Part shown: positions 9,446-18,250 of the stretch, piece by piece
Position numbering within the stretch: position 1 is the stretch's first letter
Layout of the letters: each line of letters starts with the position of its first letter
Made by a program: the position numbers and the translations under genes
The notes under the pieces: model-generated
Databases searched by the model: none
Told to the model about the DNA's origin: nothing
The model's input: only the letters and a program-made list of their open reading frames with translations
Assembly: GCA_017395085.1 (NCBI GenBank)
Contig: JAFPWF010000010.1
Span: 1 to 64,000, forward strand
Source of the DNA: Oscillospiraceae bacterium
Lineage (GTDB): Bacteria > Bacillota > Clostridia > Oscillospirales > Oscillospiraceae
Length of the DNA stretch: 64,000 bases
Direction: 5' to 3'

Positions 9446-10663
9446 TTACCAGACAAGCTCGGAAGCGTGAAGCGGCTCCAGGTTGATCTTCACACTGGAG
9501 ACCACGCCGTTCTTCAGCTTGATGACGCGGTTGGCCATCTTTGCAATCTCCGGGTTGTGGGTGATCATCACCACGGTGGTGCCGCGGTTTTTCACGATCT
9601 CTTCAAACACCGACAGAACCTCGATGCTGGTTTGGTAATCCAGGGCCGCGGTCGGCTCGTCAGCAAAAATGATCTTGGGGTTCTTGACAATCGCACGCGC
9701 GATGGAAACGCGCTGCTGCTGGCCTCCGGAAAGTGCGGACGGATAATTGTTTGCATGCCCGGAAAGGCCGACCTTTTCAATCGCATCCGCCGCGGTCATA
9801 GGCTCCTGCGCAATGTCGGCAATGAACTGTACGTTCTCTGTCGCCGTCAGGTTGGGCATCAAATTATAGCTCTGGAACACGAAGCCGAGGTATTCCCGCC
9901 GGTAGGCAGTCAGTTCCTTGTCCGTCGGGTGGGAGAAGTCCTTCCCCTCCACCTCCAGGGTGCCGTCGGTCAGGTTATCCATCCCGGCGATGATATTCAC
10001 CATGGTGGATTTGCCGCAGCCCGACTCGCCGAGAATAACAAGGAACTCTCCCTTGTATATATCCAGGTCGATCCCCTTCAGCACACGCGAGATCATTTCG
10101 CCGTTCTGAAATTCCTTTGTCACCCCGCGCAGCCGGATCAGAATCTCCTTCTTGTCCCCGGCACCGACAGTCAGGCCTTTCTCCTGAATGGTCAATGCTG
10201 CCAAAGCGGCAAGCCGTTTGCACAGGGTCAGGTCGTCCTCTGAAAAGCCGGATTCATTCCGGCTGTTGATCAGCTGCATACAGCCGACGTTCTGTTCCAA
10301 GTCGTTCAGCGGAACACAGAGCATGCTCCTAACCGCAAACCCGTACTGATCCAGAAGGGTTCCGGCAAAGCGCTTGTCGCCTGCCACATCCGTGAGAAGA
10401 ACGGATTCACCGCTTTTGGTCACAAAGCTTTCCAGGTCCTCGCCGAGCCCCGCCCGGAAATTAGACAGGTCAAGCCGCCCTGTGTGAAACATTGGAACCA
10501 GTTCGTTCGCATTCCGGTCGAGGAGCCAGATGACGCCCTCCTCGCTATGAAGCGCCCGGACCAGGATTTCCAGGCTGCGTGCCAGTGCGGTTTCCAGGTT
10601 GTTTTCTTCCAGAAGCTCCTCAAACAGCTCCCATACGACGTCGATATAGCGCTTGTTCTTCAT
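9446..10663 (-). CDS. GAF domain fused to LolD/MacB-type ABC ATPase
   Basis: 405 residues in the cytoplasm. Residues about 15-165 form a GAF sensory domain ([20 protein letters not shown], then [18 protein letters not shown]). Residues about 175-390 form an ABC ATPase: Walker [11 protein letters not shown]-loop [10 protein letters not shown], signature [14 protein letters not shown], Walker [13 protein letters not shown] and the switch His in VMITHNPE. The type matches the FtsX/MacB class, and the divergent gene at 10934 encodes exactly that kind of permease, so the two probably form one complex. A GAF domain on such an ATPase is unusual and implies control by a small ligand. GGAGG precedes the ATG. 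Confidence 0.9.
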   Translation of the reverse strand: MKNKRYIDVVWELFEELLEENNLETALARSLEILVRALHSEEGVIWLLDRNANELVPMFHTGRLDLSNFRAGLGEDLESFVTKSGESVLLTDVAGDKRFAGTLLDQYGFAVRSMLCVPLNDLEQNVGCMQLINSRNESGFSEDDLTLCKRLAALAALTIQEKGLTVGAGDKKEILIRLRGVTKEFQNGEMISRVLKGIDLDIYKGEFLVILGESGCGKSTMVNIIAGMDNLTDGTLEVEGKDFSHPTDKELTAYRREYLGFVFQSYNLMPNLTATENVQFIADIAQEPMTAADAIEKVGLSGHANNYPSALSGGQQQRVSIARAIVKNPKIIFADEPTAALDYQTSIEVLSVFEEIVKNRGTTVVMITHNPEIAKMANRVIKLKNGVVSSVKINLEPLHASELVW

Positions 10664-10738
10664 TCGATCCTCCTGCTTCTGAGCGTCCGGCCTTTATGCA
10701 TTCTCTGCACAGCTGAATGCACTCTGTATAATTAGATA

Positions 10739-10766
10739 ATTATACCATGTTTGAATCCCCTGTCAA
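10739..10766 (-). promoter_or_regulatory. Promoter of the GAF-ABC gene
   Basis: Reverse strand TTGACA (10761-10766), 16-bp spacer and TATAAT (10739-10744); both hexamers match consensus. Confidence 0.8.
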
Positions 10767-10816
10767 TTCTCAAAAGTGCTGTGTCACGACTCAGCTTGGT
10801 TTCTTCAAAAGTATGA

Positions 10817-10852
10817 TTTCCTGTTTTCAACAGGAAAATAATCTGATATAAT
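10817..10852 (+). promoter_or_regulatory. Promoter of the FtsX-type permease, with inverted repeat over the -35
   Basis: TTTTCA, 17-bp spacer and TATAAT at 10847-10852. The -35 sits in the loop of an inverted repeat TTTCCTG (10817-10823) / CAGGAAA (10831-10837), a likely operator. Repression by an unknown regulator is inferred. Confidence 0.55.
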
Positions 10853-10933
10853 AATATGTTAGTACTTCATTCTGCAGCATTGAATAAAAGACCGAAAACA
10901 ATTTTTCAAAAATAAAAGTATGATGGGTATCAG

Positions 10934-13900
10934 ATGAAGAAAACACAATTATTGGACGCGCGCCGCAACATCCGGAAAGAACTTGTTGCTTTCCTTTCGA
11001 TCGTCGTGATCGGTCTGCTGGCTTCAGTGGCCTATCTCGGCATCACCTATTCTGCCGCGGCACTGAAAAAAGATGCGGTAAACTTTTTCAATTCTCAGGA
11101 GCTCTGGGATACAGAAGCTGTTTCCACCATGCTGATGACCGAGGAAGACCTGGAGGCGATCCGGTCCGTTCCGGGCGTCAGGGAAGCCGAACCGGTCTGG
11201 CTGGTCGATACCAGCCTGCATACCGGAGACAGCAACACCGTCGTCTCGGTTGTCAGCGTGCCGGAGCGCATTGCGATGCCTGTGATGCTGGAAGGTCGGC
11301 TGCCCGAAACGGCAGAAGAATGCGCCATTGAGAAAAAGCTGGCGGACGACTGCGGGCTTACAGTCGGCCAGAGATTTCACATCGACTGCGGCACCATTCT
11401 GGAAACTGATCCGCTATTGCAGCATGACTTTGTGATTACGGGTGTCTTCCATACCCCGGATCACTTCAGCTATATGGTTCCGGTGACGCCGTATATCTAT
11501 GTGACAGAGGGCTGCTTCAACCGCGAGGGGCTTGGCGGCGCCTTTATGAAAGCACGCATCCGCGTCGATGGCGCACTGGAAGACCGCTACAGTGAAGAAT
11601 ACAAGAGCAGCGTAAAACCCGTGACCGACGCACTGGAAGATCTCGGGAATGAGCGCGCGCCCGGCAGGACCGCCGAAGTTCGCAGCCGCCTGGAGGAGTC
11701 CATCCTCGACGGTCAGCGGCAAATTGACGAAGCACGGGAACAACTCCGCCAGGCGGAGGAGCAGATCGCGGAAGCCGAGGCCGCGGCAGCCGATAACGTC
11801 GCCCGCATGGACGAGGCAAGAGCGAAGCTCGAGGAGCTGGCGCAAAAGCTCGGCGTGGCACCCGCCGAACTTGATGCGGGCCTCGCGCAGCTGAATGCGG
11901 CGCAGCAGAAGCTGGAAGCCGGCAAGGAACTGCTGGATGAGGTTAAATACTGGCTGGATTTCGGGCTGGATGCGATTCATACCTTCTATCAGATTATGGT
12001 GGATACCGGCAAGGTTCCCACCGCGGCGGACATTGCGAAGTTCAAAGAACTTGCCGAACAGTTCGGCATTGACGTATCCAAACTGCCCGATGAGATGCCG
12101 CCCGCAGATGTATTTCTGAAATGGGACCCCGATGTTGCCATCCAATGGCTGAAAGATCACAGCGGCTATAGTGCCAGCGAAGCGGAATACCGGGAAAAAC
12201 TGCAGCTGTATAAAGATGGCCTTGCCGCTTACGAACTGGGATGGGCCAATTACTACTATTTGGGTGAGGAGTACCTGGACGGGCTGCTCACCTATGAAAA
12301 GGGCATGAAAGAGCTCGCTTCAGCCGAAGCCCGGCTGAAGGAGCTTTACGAGGCCAGGCAGCAGCTGGAAGAAAGGAAAGCGGAACTGGAAGCCGCGCAG
12401 AAGCGGCTGGACGAAGCAAAAAAGCAGCTGGATGCAATCGGCGACTGCCGCTGGATTGTGCTCGACAACAACTCCAATCCGGGCTTTGTCTATGGATCCG
12501 CCAACTCCGAAAAGCTGGCGTCGCTCAGCATGTCCTTCTCGTCGATCTTCCTGGTTGTCGGCGCGTTGGTGATCTACGCCACCATCTCGCGCATGGTCGA
12601 GCAACAGCGCAGGCAGATCGGCGTGAACAAGGCGCTCGGTTTGTTCAACCGTGAAATCTTCAACAAGTACCTGCTTTTCGCGTGCAGTGCGGTGCTGTTG
12701 GGCGTCGGGCTCGGCGTGGTGCTGGCCTGGCTGCCGATGCAGCGTGCGGTTCTGAGTTCCTATGAGGCGCATTTGAACTACGGGAGAGGGTCTAACTGCT
12801 TCCTTCCTCTCCAGACCGCCCTGGTGGTCGCGGGCGCTTTCATCGTCTCGCTGGTCGCCGTTTATCTGGGCTGCACCCAGCTGCTGCGCAGGACCGCGCT
12901 TGCCCTTATGCAGGGCGCGACGCCTGCCTCAAACAGTAAAAAGAGTTCCGGCTCGTCCTCGGAGAAGAGCCTGTACTTCCGCCTGATTCTCCGGAACATG
13001 CTGAGTGACCGGAACCGTGTGCTGGTCACAATCATCAGCATTGCCGGAGGCTGCGTGCTGATGGTGGTCGGTTTTGCGCTCCGTTACGGCATCATGGGCG
13101 TTCCCGACCGGCAGTTCGGCGGAATCATGACCTATGACGCCGAGGTTTACTATGACGGGAAGGAGAATGCGGACGCAGCGGCAGAAATAGAAACCATTCT
13201 GAATCAGAACAACCTTGAACACATCTCCGTCCACAGGGAATCTGGCGTTTTCCAGGCCGGCGATTCACTCAGCTCCATGACGCTGGTCGCTGCGGAGAAT
13301 GGAACACTGGACGGTTACTTTGCCCTGAAGGACATTGACAGCGGAAATATGCTTGATGTTCCGGACAGCGGCGCACTGGTCCCCAGGCGCTTTCATGAAT
13401 ACTACCGCATCGACGTCGGCGGGACGGTACCGGCCTATGATTCCGGGATGAACCTCTGCAAACTACCGGTTGCCGGCGTGTTCGAGAACTACTATGGCCA
13501 GCTCTTTTTCCTGTCTCCTCAGGGCTACAAAGAGTCTTTCAAAGTTGCTCCGGAACCGAACTGCTTCTATGTAAAGACCGGCGGGATACCCCTCTCCGAG
13601 CTGCAGAAGAAGCTGGAAGGCGTGCAGGGCCTGACACGTGTTTCCGACGCCGCCGCCGAGCGGGTCATGATCGGGCAGTTTACCTCGTCTCTCAACTTTG
13701 TCGTCTATCTTATGCTCTTCATAGCGGGCGTGATGGCCTGCTTCATCGTGGCGAACTTTACCATGACCTACATACAGCGTAAGACCGGGGAACTCACAAT
13801 CATGCGCATCAACGGCTTCACTTCCTCGGAATGCATCCGCTACCTGGCGCTGGACCTTGTTGTGACGACGGTTCTCGGCACGGCGCTCGGTCTGGTACTG

Positions 13901-14083
13901 GGCGGTCTGATGGGCGCCCGGATCCTGCGCGTGACCGAAACGCCGTATATCCAGATGATCCGCGAGCCGAGGTTTGAATCCTTCCTCTTCGCGGCGCTGA
14001 TCACTTTTGCCTTCTCGCTGCTTACAAACGGCCTCGCTCTCCGCCGCATCCGCAAGCTGAAGCTGACCGACATCAACTTCTGA
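10934..14083 (+). CDS. Large FtsX/MacB-family ABC permease with long extracytoplasmic coiled coil
   Basis: 1049-residue membrane protein. After an N-terminal span (about 18-40), residues 60-230 form a MacB-like extracytoplasmic domain. Residues about 245-500 hold two coiled-coil arms rich in Glu, Ala, Leu and Lys (for example QIDEAREQLRQAEEQIAEAE and RQQLEERKAELEAAQKRLDE). Then comes a first FtsX unit (about 530-670), a second extracytoplasmic domain and a second FtsX unit (about 910-1049). This is the two-FtsX layout of very large Firmicutes permeases. It is the likely partner of the GAF-ABC ATPase encoded divergently. Such transporters export or extract lipophilic compounds or peptides or transmit force; the substrate is unknown. 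The ribosome site is weak. Confidence 0.88.
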   Translation: MKKTQLLDARRNIRKELVAFLSIVVIGLLASVAYLGITYSAAALKKDAVNFFNSQELWDTEAVSTMLMTEEDLEAIRSVPGVREAEPVWLVDTSLHTGDSNTVVSVVSVPERIAMPVMLEGRLPETAEECAIEKKLADDCGLTVGQRFHIDCGTILETDPLLQHDFVITGVFHTPDHFSYMVPVTPYIYVTEGCFNREGLGGAFMKARIRVDGALEDRYSEEYKSSVKPVTDALEDLGNERAPGRTAEVRSRLEESILDGQRQIDEAREQLRQAEEQIAEAEAAAADNVARMDEARAKLEELAQKLGVAPAELDAGLAQLNAAQQKLEAGKELLDEVKYWLDFGLDAIHTFYQIMVDTGKVPTAADIAKFKELAEQFGIDVSKLPDEMPPADVFLKWDPDVAIQWLKDHSGYSASEAEYREKLQLYKDGLAAYELGWANYYYLGEEYLDGLLTYEKGMKELASAEARLKELYEARQQLEERKAELEAAQKRLDEAKKQLDAIGDCRWIVLDNNSNPGFVYGSANSEKLASLSMSFSSIFLVVGALVIYATISRMVEQQRRQIGVNKALGLFNREIFNKYLLFACSAVLLGVGLGVVLAWLPMQRAVLSSYEAHLNYGRGSNCFLPLQTALVVAGAFIVSLVAVYLGCTQLLRRTALALMQGATPASNSKKSSGSSSEKSLYFRLILRNMLSDRNRVLVTIISIAGGCVLMVVGFALRYGIMGVPDRQFGGIMTYDAEVYYDGKENADAAAEIETILNQNNLEHISVHRESGVFQAGDSLSSMTLVAAENGTLDGYFALKDIDSGNMLDVPDSGALVPRRFHEYYRIDVGGTVPAYDSGMNLCKLPVAGVFENYYGQLFFLSPQGYKESFKVAPEPNCFYVKTGGIPLSELQKKLEGVQGLTRVSDAAAERVMIGQFTSSLNFVVYLMLFIAGVMACFIVANFTMTYIQRKTGELTIMRINGFTSSECIRYLALDLVVTTVLGTALGLVLGGLMGARILRVTETPYIQMIREPRFESFLFAALITFAFSLLTNGLALRRIRKLKLTDINF

Positions 14084-14123
14084 CCGTGGTAACCATTGCT
14101 ACTGGGCAAAGAAAGAGGCAAAA

Positions 14124-14717
14124 ATGAAGATTGTATCTGCCGGCAAAGCCCGTATCATGGAACTTCGGGAGAAAAAGAAAGAAAAGATCCGGAACGATCT
14201 GGAAGCATACGGAAGCGAAATTCTGAATTCTGATGAGATGCGGGAGGCCTTCTGCCAGACGCATCATACCCGGTCCACCGTGGGTGAGCATACTCAGCGC
14301 GTTGCCGAAAAGAGTCTTGCCATCTGCTATGCGCTGGACAGGCTTCACATCCGTACGGATATACCGGCGGTAGTCACGGGTTCGCTTTGCCATGACCTCG
14401 GCATCCTCGGCCGGGATGAAAAGTACGAATCTGAGCGGGAATGCTATCGGCATCATCCGGTGGATTCCTTAGAGGTTGCCCGGAAGCTGGTGGACATTCT
14501 CCCGGATAAAACCCGGGATATCATAGAGCATCACATGTGGCCGACCGCTGGGAGCAAAGCCCCTGGCTCTCTGGAAGGCATCATCGTGTCGGCGGCGGAC
14601 AAAGCTGCTGCGGTCGAGGACTTCATCCGGGGCAGCAAGGTGAAGCCTGCAGACCTGAAAACAACGGTCCGAACCATTGCGGAAAGGAGCAGCCTGTCAT
14701 GGAAAAAGAAGAAATAA
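14124..14717 (+). CDS. HD-domain phosphohydrolase-like protein
   Basis: 197 residues, cytoplasmic. The HD metal-binding set is visible: His in STVGEHTQRVAEKSL, the HD pair in GSLCHDLGILG, histidines in YRHHPVDSLEVA and IIEHHMWP, and the last Asp in SAADKAAAVEDF. HD proteins hydrolyse phosphate bonds, often in nucleotides; the substrate is not known here. The N-terminal 35 residues are strongly charged and probably helical. AAGAGG stands four bases before the ATG. The 3' end overlaps the cardiolipin synthase gene by 19 bp, so the two are probably co-expressed. Confidence 0.85.
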   Translation: MKIVSAGKARIMELREKKKEKIRNDLEAYGSEILNSDEMREAFCQTHHTRSTVGEHTQRVAEKSLAICYALDRLHIRTDIPAVVTGSLCHDLGILGRDEKYESERECYRHHPVDSLEVARKLVDILPDKTRDIIEHHMWPTAGSKAPGSLEGIIVSAADKAAAVEDFIRGSKVKPADLKTTVRTIAERSSLSWKKKK

Positions 14718-16267
14718 CCGTCCGACTTGCAAAGCCCCCGAAGAAGGGGCTCCTGCGTCTTGTATTCAGCAGATTCTTCCTGATTTTACTGCTGTTTGTG
14801 ATTGAGATCGGACTGCTGGTGGCCGCTTACCTTTATTTCACTGAAAAGCTGCCTCATCTCATCATCATCCTTCGCCTGTTCGCGCTGGTGATGGTCATCT
14901 ATCTCTTTAATTGCAGCATGGATTCATCCGCCAAGCTGACCTGGATGCTGCTCATCTCTGTATTTCCGCTTGTTGGTACCGGTTTTCTGCTGTTCACGCA
15001 GACGAATGTCGGGCACCGGCTGGAGTGCGACATGATCCGCCGGCAGATTGACGCCAGCAAAAACCTGATCCCGCAGCCGCCGGATGTGCTCGATGAACTG
15101 AAGTACGATATCTCCGGCTCAGACGACTTGAGCACCTATCTCAGCCTGACCGGTTGCTTCCCACTGTACGGCAACACCCGGGTGACATATTTCCCGATCG
15201 GGGAAGACAAGTTCCAGGCGATGCTGGAAGAACTGGAAAAGGCGCAGAAATTCATCTTCATGGAGTACTTCATTATTGAAGAAGGCTACATGTGGGGCAG
15301 AATCCTGGAGATCCTGATCCGCAAGGCGAAGGAAGGTGTTGACATTCGGGTGCTGTATGACGGCATGAACGAGATGTCCACCTTGCCCGTCGATTATTGG
15401 AAGCTCCTGGAAGCCCAGGGCATCAAAGCAAGACCGTTCTCCCCGATCATCCCCGTGCTGTCCTCACACTACAATTACCGGGATCACCGCAAGATCCTGG
15501 TAATCGACGGCAAAGTCGCCTTTAACGGCGGCGTCAACCTGGCGGATGAATACATCAATCGCGTGGAGCGCTTTGGCCACTGGAAGGATACGGCCGTCAT
15601 GCTGAAGGGCGATGCAGTGAAAAGCTTCACCCTGCTGTTTCTGCAGATGTGGTATACCCGCGAGGAGAACCCGGACTACCGGAGTTTCCTGACGGACCAG
15701 GAGAGCGCCCGGCAGAACGACGGTTTCGTCATGCCCTATGGTGACAGCCCTCTGGATGGATATAAAGTCGGGGAACAGGTGTATATGGACATTCTGAACC
15801 GGGCGATCGACTACGTCCACATCATGACGCCCTACCTGATTCTGGACGGTGAACTGGAAACCGCCCTGCGCTTCGCCGCTCAGCGCGGTGTCGACGTGAA
15901 GCTGATCCTCCCGGGCATTCCCGACAAAGCCATCCCCTACGCGCTTGCCAAGACTCATTACCGCTCGCTGACGGAAGCCGGCGTAAAGATCTATGAATAC
16001 ACGCCGGGCTTCGTGCACGCCAAGGTGTTTGTCAGTGACGACGCCAAAGCCGTAGTCGGCACGATCAACCTGGACTATCGCAGCCTGTATCATCACTTTG
16101 AGTGCGCCACCTATCTGTACAGGACAAGCTGTATCCCGGACATTGAAGCGGACTTCCAGCAGACGCTTAAAAAGTGCCGGGAAGTCACTGCCGAGACGAT
16201 CCGTAACGAAAAGACGTCCACGAAGCTCCTCGGGACACTTGCAAAGCTTGTGGCACCGCTGCTGTAA
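14699..16267 (+). CDS. cls: Cardiolipin synthase (phospholipase D family)
   Basis: 522 residues. Joins two phosphatidylglycerols into cardiolipin at the membrane. Two N-terminal membrane helices (about 25-50 and 60-80) are followed by two PLD domains with HKD motifs at about residue 262 (YRDHRKILVIDGKVAFNGG) and residue 440 (FVHAKVFVSDDAKAVVGTIN). Length and layout match bacterial Cls. The frame stays open upstream to 14537, but GAAAGGAGC at 14681-14689 points to the ATG at 14699, inside the end of the HD-domain gene. Strong terminator at 16310. Confidence 0.93.
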   Translation: MEKEEITVRLAKPPKKGLLRLVFSRFFLILLLFVIEIGLLVAAYLYFTEKLPHLIIILRLFALVMVIYLFNCSMDSSAKLTWMLLISVFPLVGTGFLLFTQTNVGHRLECDMIRRQIDASKNLIPQPPDVLDELKYDISGSDDLSTYLSLTGCFPLYGNTRVTYFPIGEDKFQAMLEELEKAQKFIFMEYFIIEEGYMWGRILEILIRKAKEGVDIRVLYDGMNEMSTLPVDYWKLLEAQGIKARPFSPIIPVLSSHYNYRDHRKILVIDGKVAFNGGVNLADEYINRVERFGHWKDTAVMLKGDAVKSFTLLFLQMWYTREENPDYRSFLTDQESARQNDGFVMPYGDSPLDGYKVGEQVYMDILNRAIDYVHIMTPYLILDGELETALRFAAQRGVDVKLILPGIPDKAIPYALAKTHYRSLTEAGVKIYEYTPGFVHAKVFVSDDAKAVVGTINLDYRSLYHHFECATYLYRTSCIPDIEADFQQTLKKCREVTAETIRNEKTSTKLLGTLAKLVAPLL

Positions 16268-16309
16268 AGACAGAGAGCCGGGATTCCGATGATACCGCCT
16301 CGCCATCCG

Positions 16310-16346
16310 AAAAAGCCTGCCGGACATGCTGTCCGGCAGGCTTTTT
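16310..16346. terminator. Strong bidirectional terminator
   Basis: A 16-bp perfect stem (AAAAAGCCTGCCGGAC and its complement) with loop ATGCT, between cls and the convergent PP2C gene. Confidence 0.9.
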
Positions 16347-16369
16347 CTGCCTGTTCTGTTTTTGGTCTC

Positions 16370-18250
16370 TTAAGAAGCATTCTTTTTGGGAACTTTCTCT
16401 TTCTTCTGCTCCCCGTAATACTTCAGGCAGAGCATGGTGATATCGTCAAACTGCGGCGCTCCGGCCGCAAATGCGTCCACCTCGTCATGCATCCTGCGGA
16501 TCAGCGCTTCAGGTTCGGCGCCCGCATCCCGGTTCAGGCTCTCCAGCAGGCGCTGCTCACCGAAGAGTTCGTTGGCGGCGTTGGCCGCCTCCGGCACGCC
16601 GTCGGTATACACAAATACGCTGTCTCCGGGGCGGAGTTCGAGCTCGCGGTTCTCAAACTTCGCGTCCTTCCTGACACCGACCACGATGCCGTGCTTGTAC
16701 TTGAGCAGTTCAAAGTCCCCTTCCGCACGGCGGATGCCGGGGTTTTCATGTCCTGCGTTGCAGGCAAGTCCCCTGCCCGTGGAAATCTCCAGAACAGCCA
16801 GCCATACTGTGACAAACATCATGGAAGAGTTGCGTTCGAACAGCTGATGATTCACATGCTCCAAAGCTGCCGCCGGATCACAGCCGCTCATCAGCTGGTT
16901 CTTGATAAGGGTCTTGGAAACCATCATGAACAGTGCGGCGGGGATGCCCTTGCCGGACACGTCGGCGATCACCAGAGCCAGGTGGTCCTCGTCAACGAGG
17001 AAGAAGTCATAGAAGTCCCCTCCCACCTCTTTCGCGGGCGTCATGGATGCAAACAGGTCAAATTCCTTCCGGTCCGGGAAGGGCGGGAAGTTGCTCTCCA
17101 GCATGTTGAGCTGAATATCAGCAGCCAGCTTGAGTTCTTCATCCAGGCGGTCCAGTTCCGAGATCATGGAAACCACGCCCCGCACGGGATCTCCGGCGTC
17201 CTGATCCTCCACCACCGAGCGGAGAAATGCAAATGCGTCCTCGTCACCTGTGCGGATTCGGCTTCGCACCGTCATGCGGACCGGCTCCCCGGGATGATCC
17301 GCGTTGTGCTTCGCCACTGCTTCTTCCACATGGGTGGACAGCAGCTGCAGCTCGGACCGGCTGTCTGTTTCGGAAAACATCACGAACTTTTTCTCTTCCA
17401 GCCGGACTACGTCGTGATCCCGGTGCAGCGTATCACGCAAAATCTCAAAGCAGGCCGGAAGATTTCCATCCGCTTTCAGGACCAGCGCACTGCGGGTATC
17501 GTTCTTCCCCGCCACAGCGCGGTCAAAAGAGTAGGGCAGGAAATTGTCGTTATACAGCCCGGACTCCTCATCCAGATAGCGGAGTTCGTCCGCCATGGAA
17601 AAGTACAGCAGTGCGGCACCGATGGCAAAACCGAGAGCATCCGTCTGAAAAGGCAGGAAAAACTGTACGCTGACTCCCAGCCCTACCGGCAGCAGCATCG
17701 GCAATACTCGGAGGAACCGTGCTTTTGATGCATTTCTGTCAAAGTCTTTTACCCGGATCAGCGGCGACAGGAAGTAGATTACTTCCGTCAGAAGGAGCAG
17801 GTTGTAGGGCCATTTGGTTTCGCACTGATTGTCCGCCGTGTAACGGAAGAGGATCCCTGTGAACAGATTGACTATCAGGAGCACAGCGAACACGGCAAAC
17901 GGCAGAAGTACCAGTTTCTGTGCAGGAGAAAACTGTTTCTTCTCGCCGTAGAGCTTGGTTTCAACATAAGCGATCCACAACAGAATAATCGCCATCGCCA
18001 GCAGCTCCCACAGCGTCCTGCAGGCGATTGCCAGGACATGGCACCACGGGGCTGTCTGCCTGAGCATGGCATGGCAGACGAAGCTCATCACACAAGTCGC
18101 CATGAGGCACAGGCTGAGCAGGTAGAAAATACGCAGCGATACATTTTTCCTGTTGTGAAAGCGTTCCGACAGAAGAAGCAGCAGAACCGTTACCAGAAGC
18201 GCCGAAGCGTCCGTAAAGCAGGATATCATTGCTGATTCATGGATACCCAT
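16370..18250 (-). CDS. 7TM-PP2C (SpoIIE-type) serine phosphatase
   Basis: 626 residues. About seven membrane spans (residues 10-230) resemble histidine-kinase N-terminal 7TM modules. A linker of about 150 residues follows, then a SpoIIE/RsbU PP2C domain (about 390-615) with its metal-binding acids in VGGDFYDFF, IADVSGKGIPAA and FDDITMLC. Enzymes of this class remove phosphate from anti-anti-sigma-like proteins. Here it is the output partner of the propeller/7TM protein encoded just upstream: its ATG at 18250 overlaps the upstream TGA, with GGAGG seven bases before. No STAS or anti-sigma gene is adjacent, so its substrate lies elsewhere. A GTG one codon earlier is less likely. Confidence 0.9.
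   Translation of the reverse strand: MGIHESAMISCFTDASALLVTVLLLLLSERFHNRKNVSLRIFYLLSLCLMATCVMSFVCHAMLRQTAPWCHVLAIACRTLWELLAMAIILLWIAYVETKLYGEKKQFSPAQKLVLLPFAVFAVLLIVNLFTGILFRYTADNQCETKWPYNLLLLTEVIYFLSPLIRVKDFDRNASKARFLRVLPMLLPVGLGVSVQFFLPFQTDALGFAIGAALLYFSMADELRYLDEESGLYNDNFLPYSFDRAVAGKNDTRSALVLKADGNLPACFEILRDTLHRDHDVVRLEEKKFVMFSETDSRSELQLLSTHVEEAVAKHNADHPGEPVRMTVRSRIRTGDEDAFAFLRSVVEDQDAGDPVRGVVSMISELDRLDEELKLAADIQLNMLESNFPPFPDRKEFDLFASMTPAKEVGGDFYDFFLVDEDHLALVIADVSGKGIPAALFMMVSKTLIKNQLMSGCDPAAALEHVNHQLFERNSSMMFVTVWLAVLEISTGRGLACNAGHENPGIRRAEGDFELLKYKHGIVVGVRKDAKFENRELELRPGDSVFVYTDGVPEAANAANELFGEQRLLESLNRDAGAEPEALIRRMHDEVDAFAAGAPQFDDITMLCLKYYGEQKKEKVPKKNAS

Noticed and set aside
16289-17728. 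479-codon forward ORF opposite the PP2C gene
   Set aside because: Shadow of the PP2C frame; crosses a strong terminator.
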